The notes under the pieces: model-generated
Database searches by the model: none
What the model saw: only the letters and a program-made list of their open reading frames with translations
Told to the model about the DNA's origin: nothing
DNA from: an uncultured Bacilli bacterium
GTDB lineage: Bacteria > Bacillota_I > Bacilli_A > RF39 > UBA660
Direction: 5' to 3'
Assembly: GCA_947626115.1 (NCBI GenBank)
Contig: CANQQX010000012.1
Location: 1 to 35,515, forward strand
Length of the DNA: 35,515 bases
Shown here: positions 33,658 to 35,515 of the stretch, piece after piece
How the letters are laid out: the number at the start of each line of letters is the position of its first letter
How positions within the stretch are numbered: the stretch's first letter is position 1
Made by a program: the position numbers and the translations under genes

Positions 33658-33695
33658 ACCTTATTTTTTGCTTAAAATAAGGTACTTTTATTTTT
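33658..33695 (+). terminator. Plus-strand hairpin terminator
   Basis: accttatttt (33658-33667) and aaaataaggt (33674-33683) enclose a 6-nt loop, and acttttattttt follows on the plus strand. No annotated plus-strand gene precedes it. Confidence 0.65.
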
Positions 33696-33753
33696 AATTA
33701 AATTATTATAAATTAAAAAATCATATAAATAGTAATTTGTATGAGTTATTATT

Positions 33754-34254
33754 TTAAATATTTATTAACACATTGTTTTTTGTATTCCAATAAAATAATT
33801 CTATATTTCCTTTTAAATCTTTAATTTCCTTTTGAAATTCTTTAGGTAAATTTTTTATATCTTTATTATAATTATAATTTTCATCAATTTTAGTTTCTGA
33901 TAATCCACTATATAACCATCTCTTTTTACTATTTATAATTATTACACATTTTTCATTTGTTAAAATATCAATTAAATCTTGGCATAATATTTTATAACCA
34001 TCTTCTTCACCAAAATAATGTGAATGCCATTTATAATATGTTAAAGTAAATTCTCCTTTATTTTCTAAATCGATATATATTGGATATTCACATTTTGGAT
34101 TAGGTATTGTGATACAAATATCTCCTTCATTCAAATACTCGTATTCACTTTCAATATTTGAAGTATGAACATCATATTTATAATTAAATTTTTCTATTAA
34201 AGAGCATAGTTCTCGTTCTTTATCTACTGGATTTATTTCAATGTTATTTTCCAT
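33754..34254 (-). CDS. Unrecognised cytoplasmic protein
   Basis: The 166-residue acidic protein has no signal or membrane segment. Its middle contains GDICITIPNPKCEYPIYIDLENKGEFTLTYYKWHSHYFGEEDGYKILCQDLIDILTNEKCVII. This mixed beta/alpha stretch has an aromatic- and His-rich core and resembles hypothetical proteins common in gut Firmicutes. Its SD (aggagg) is strong and an extended -10 (TGATATAAT) lies at 34300-34307. It is probably a single-gene unit. I do not assign a function. Confidence 0.7.
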   Translation of the reverse strand: MENNIEINPVDKERELCSLIEKFNYKYDVHTSNIESEYEYLNEGDICITIPNPKCEYPIYIDLENKGEFTLTYYKWHSHYFGEEDGYKILCQDLIDILTNEKCVIIINSKKRWLYSGLSETKIDENYNYNKDIKNLPKEFQKEIKDLKGNIELFYWNTKNNVLINI

Positions 34255-34299
34255 TTTTAATCCTCCTCTTTATACAAATTACTATTTGTTTTACTAAAT

Positions 34300-34307
34300 A
34301 TTATATC
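34300..34307 (-). promoter_or_regulatory. Promoter -10 of the 166-residue gene
   Basis: The minus-strand extended -10 TGATATAAT lies 40-50 nt before the ATG at 34254. The -35 is unclear. Confidence 0.45.
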
Positions 34308-34313
34308 AATTTT

Positions 34314-34350
34314 TTTAAAATAAAAATAGTCCTATACTAGCAACTATTTT
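34314..34350 (-). terminator. Probable terminator of the 286-residue gene
   Basis: aaaatagt (minus strand, 34350-34343) pairs with actatttt (34330-34323) across a 12-nt loop, and a T-rich stretch follows. Confidence 0.55.
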
Positions 34351-34369
34351 AAAAAAAATTCCATTTGAA

Positions 34370-34397
34370 AACAACTTACAATAGTTTGCAAGTTGTT
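34370..34397. repeat. 12-bp stem hairpin
   Basis: aacaacttacaa (34370-34381) and ttgcaagttgtt (34386-34397) pair with one wobble around a 4-nt loop. It lies between two minus-strand genes and may form a tandem terminator with the hairpin at 34323-34350. Confidence 0.6.
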
Positions 34398-34497
34398 ATT
34401 TTGTAAAACAATAATAGTTTCCTAACGATGAGAAATTTTCTTATTTTTTTAAAATACTTTTTATTAATAATCACTTAAAGGCATTTATTTTTTCTAT

Positions 34498-35358
34498 TTA
34501 TCTTCTCTTGATTCCACTATTATAATTATTTTTACTATTTTTAGAATAATTATAGTCTCTATACATTATTTCATCAATTTCATCTGTAGATAAAGTAAGG
34601 CCTAATTTTTTATTAAATTCATTTATAAATCTTTTAGACCGTTCATATCCTCTTTCAGGAATAGTGTTTTTTGAATATAACAATTTGAGTGCTGTAAGTT
34701 GTAATATTCTATGCCTTAATTCCATATCAGCATTATGGTCATAAATACATTCTTTTAATTCAGTAAAGTCTAGTTTATCTGAATATTTTTCATTAAAAAT
34801 TGATAATAATTCATCCAATTTTATACTTTCACTATTATTTAAATATTCATCTATTTCAAAATCTTTTTCTACTTCACCTGTAATATAGTCAGCATGAATT
34901 AGAAAAAATGGTAATGTTCTAAATGTATTACAATTATCTTTGTTTTTTTTACTTATGGACATAAATATTTGGATTTTTGAACCTACTTCCTTGCCATCTT
35001 CATAAATTGGAGTTTGTCCCCAACCTTTTGCTCTATATCCACATTCCATTAAACATAATTGATTATGTGGTAATCTAAAAAATAATTGTCGAACATCCAT
35101 TACTTGAGAAATTCGTTTAATATCTTGAAAATCCAAATATCTTGTACCTTCATAGTATGCTAATTCTCTTTCAGGATATTTAATTTCATACCAATTAACG
35201 ATACTATCAATTAAATTTTGTAATTCTTCAATGCTTATATAACAATGATAACCGTCAACTATTGTATTTTTTAACCAATTTAAAAATTCTTGATTTTTTT
35301 CTATTTCATAATCTCTTGTATCTTGTTGATAAAATTTTTCTGTTTGTGCAATAGTCAT
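34498..35358 (-). CDS. Unrecognised cytoplasmic protein
   Basis: The 286-residue protein has no signal or membrane segment. Notable blocks are EFLNWLKNTIVDGYHCYISIEELQNLIDSIVNWYEIKYP, RQLFFRLPHNQLCLMECGYRAKGWGQTPIY and TFRTLPFFLIHADYITGEVEKDF. The C-terminus is helical and ends in an Asn/Lys-rich tail. Similar hypothetical proteins occur in gut Firmicutes, but I know no function. A gggagg SD and a promoter at 35385-35413 support it. A nested inverted repeat lies about 90 nt further upstream. Confidence 0.7.
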   Translation of the reverse strand: MTIAQTEKFYQQDTRDYEIEKNQEFLNWLKNTIVDGYHCYISIEELQNLIDSIVNWYEIKYPERELAYYEGTRYLDFQDIKRISQVMDVRQLFFRLPHNQLCLMECGYRAKGWGQTPIYEDGKEVGSKIQIFMSISKKNKDNCNTFRTLPFFLIHADYITGEVEKDFEIDEYLNNSESIKLDELLSIFNEKYSDKLDFTELKECIYDHNADMELRHRILQLTALKLLYSKNTIPERGYERSKRFINEFNKKLGLTLSTDEIDEIMYRDYNYSKNSKNNYNSGIKRR

Positions 35359-35384
35359 TATAAAAACCTCCCTGTTACTTGCTT

Positions 35385-35413
35385 GTTATAACATAATTAC
35401 GGGTAAAAATCAA
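35385..35413 (-). promoter_or_regulatory. Promoter of the 286-residue gene
   Basis: On the minus strand TTGATT (35413-35408) and TATAAC (35390-35385) are 17 nt apart, with an extended TGT before the -10. Confidence 0.6.
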
Positions 35414-35441
35414 TAAAAATTACTTATGTTAATTCATCTTC

Positions 35442-35496
35442 TTACTTGGACAAGTAAAAGCAATTATTATAAAAGCAGTTGCATTTACTTGTCCAA
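35442..35496. repeat. Nested inverted repeat upstream of the 286-residue gene
   Basis: The 18-bp arms ttggacaagtaaaagcaa (35446-35463) and its complement at 35479-35496 differ at one position and enclose 15 nt. The left arm also contains a palindrome, ttacttggacaagtaa. No T-run follows on either strand, so an operator or element end is more likely than a terminator. Confidence 0.65.
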
Positions 35497-35515
35497 AATA
35501 AATTGCATTAAGTTG

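Larger units (their letters stand above)
33452..33753. other. 302-bp intergenic region: rpiB promoter, ttgtcggac copy, plus-strand hairpin
   Basis: It contains the rpiB extended -10 (minus strand TGATATAAT, 33478-33471), a third copy of ttgtcggac (33530-33538) shared with the IS region, and a relatively GC-rich patch (ggcatcgcc, ~33598-33606). A plus-strand terminator follows. The patch could be debris of an insertion element or a short transcript. No ORF of note. Confidence 0.55.

Noticed and set aside
33540-33690. Riboswitch, T-box, SRP RNA or tRNA
   Set aside because: No T-box GGTGG motif, no SRP tetraloop region and no cloverleaf could be drawn. Left as possible IS debris or a small transcript.
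1-35515. CRISPR array
   Set aside because: No regularly spaced direct repeats were seen, and no cas genes are present.

Overview
The window is very AT-rich DNA from a Bacillota (Bacilli-like) chromosome, probably an uncultured gut lineage related to RF39 or Erysipelotrichales; the lineage is inferred from gene content. TGA is a stop codon here: prfB carries the RF2 programmed frameshift at a TGA and itself ends in TGA, so this is not the Mycoplasma code. SpoIID and a SpoIIQ-like protein suggest a spore former or a recent descendant of one. Most genes lie on the minus strand. Plus-strand genes are the transposase, the DNA methyltransferase and one 98-residue ORF. I see no rRNA, tRNA or CRISPR array.

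Layout. (1) 1-2.8 kb: a membrane-anchored surface ORF that seems cut short inside a perfect 20-bp inverted repeat, then an IS1182-like transposase flanked by a short inverted repeat and poly-C tracts. (2) 2.8-7.6 kb: housekeeping units tilS-ftsH-secG and prfB. The FtsH has an unusual Rho_N/SAP-like tail. (3) 7.6-15.8 kb: a 1346-residue protein with a polymerase-beta-type nucleotidyltransferase domain just upstream of prfB, a conserved Firmicutes membrane protein, a C-terminally anchored protein and an NlpC/P60 peptidase. (4) 15.9-22.0 kb: an accessory island with an HNH nuclease divergent from a fused C5 + N6A/N4C methyltransferase, two GNAT acetyltransferases, a RhuM-family protein and a KilA-N protein. 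(5) 22.1-24.7 kb: secA. (6) 24.7-29.2 kb: eight tightly packed genes, mostly small hydrolases and acetyltransferases (isochorismatase-like, GNAT, C39-like, CutA, MBL, unknown, transglutaminase-like, HIT-like). (7) 29.3-30.5 kb: a lone plus-strand small ORF, long-form hpf and a cold-shock gene. (8) 30.6-33.5 kb: rpiB-ywzB-like-spoIID-spoIIQ-like and a degenerate MreB/Mbl-like protein. (9) 33.5-35.5 kb: an intergenic stretch that looks like mobile-element debris or a small transcript, two unrecognised genes and a nested inverted repeat.

The best candidates for something new are the dual-methyltransferase/HNH restriction-like system with overlapping divergent promoters, the giant nucleotidyltransferase whose ribosome binding site sits in a hairpin, and the actin-like protein that has lost its nucleotide-binding motifs in the locus where Bacillus keeps mbl.
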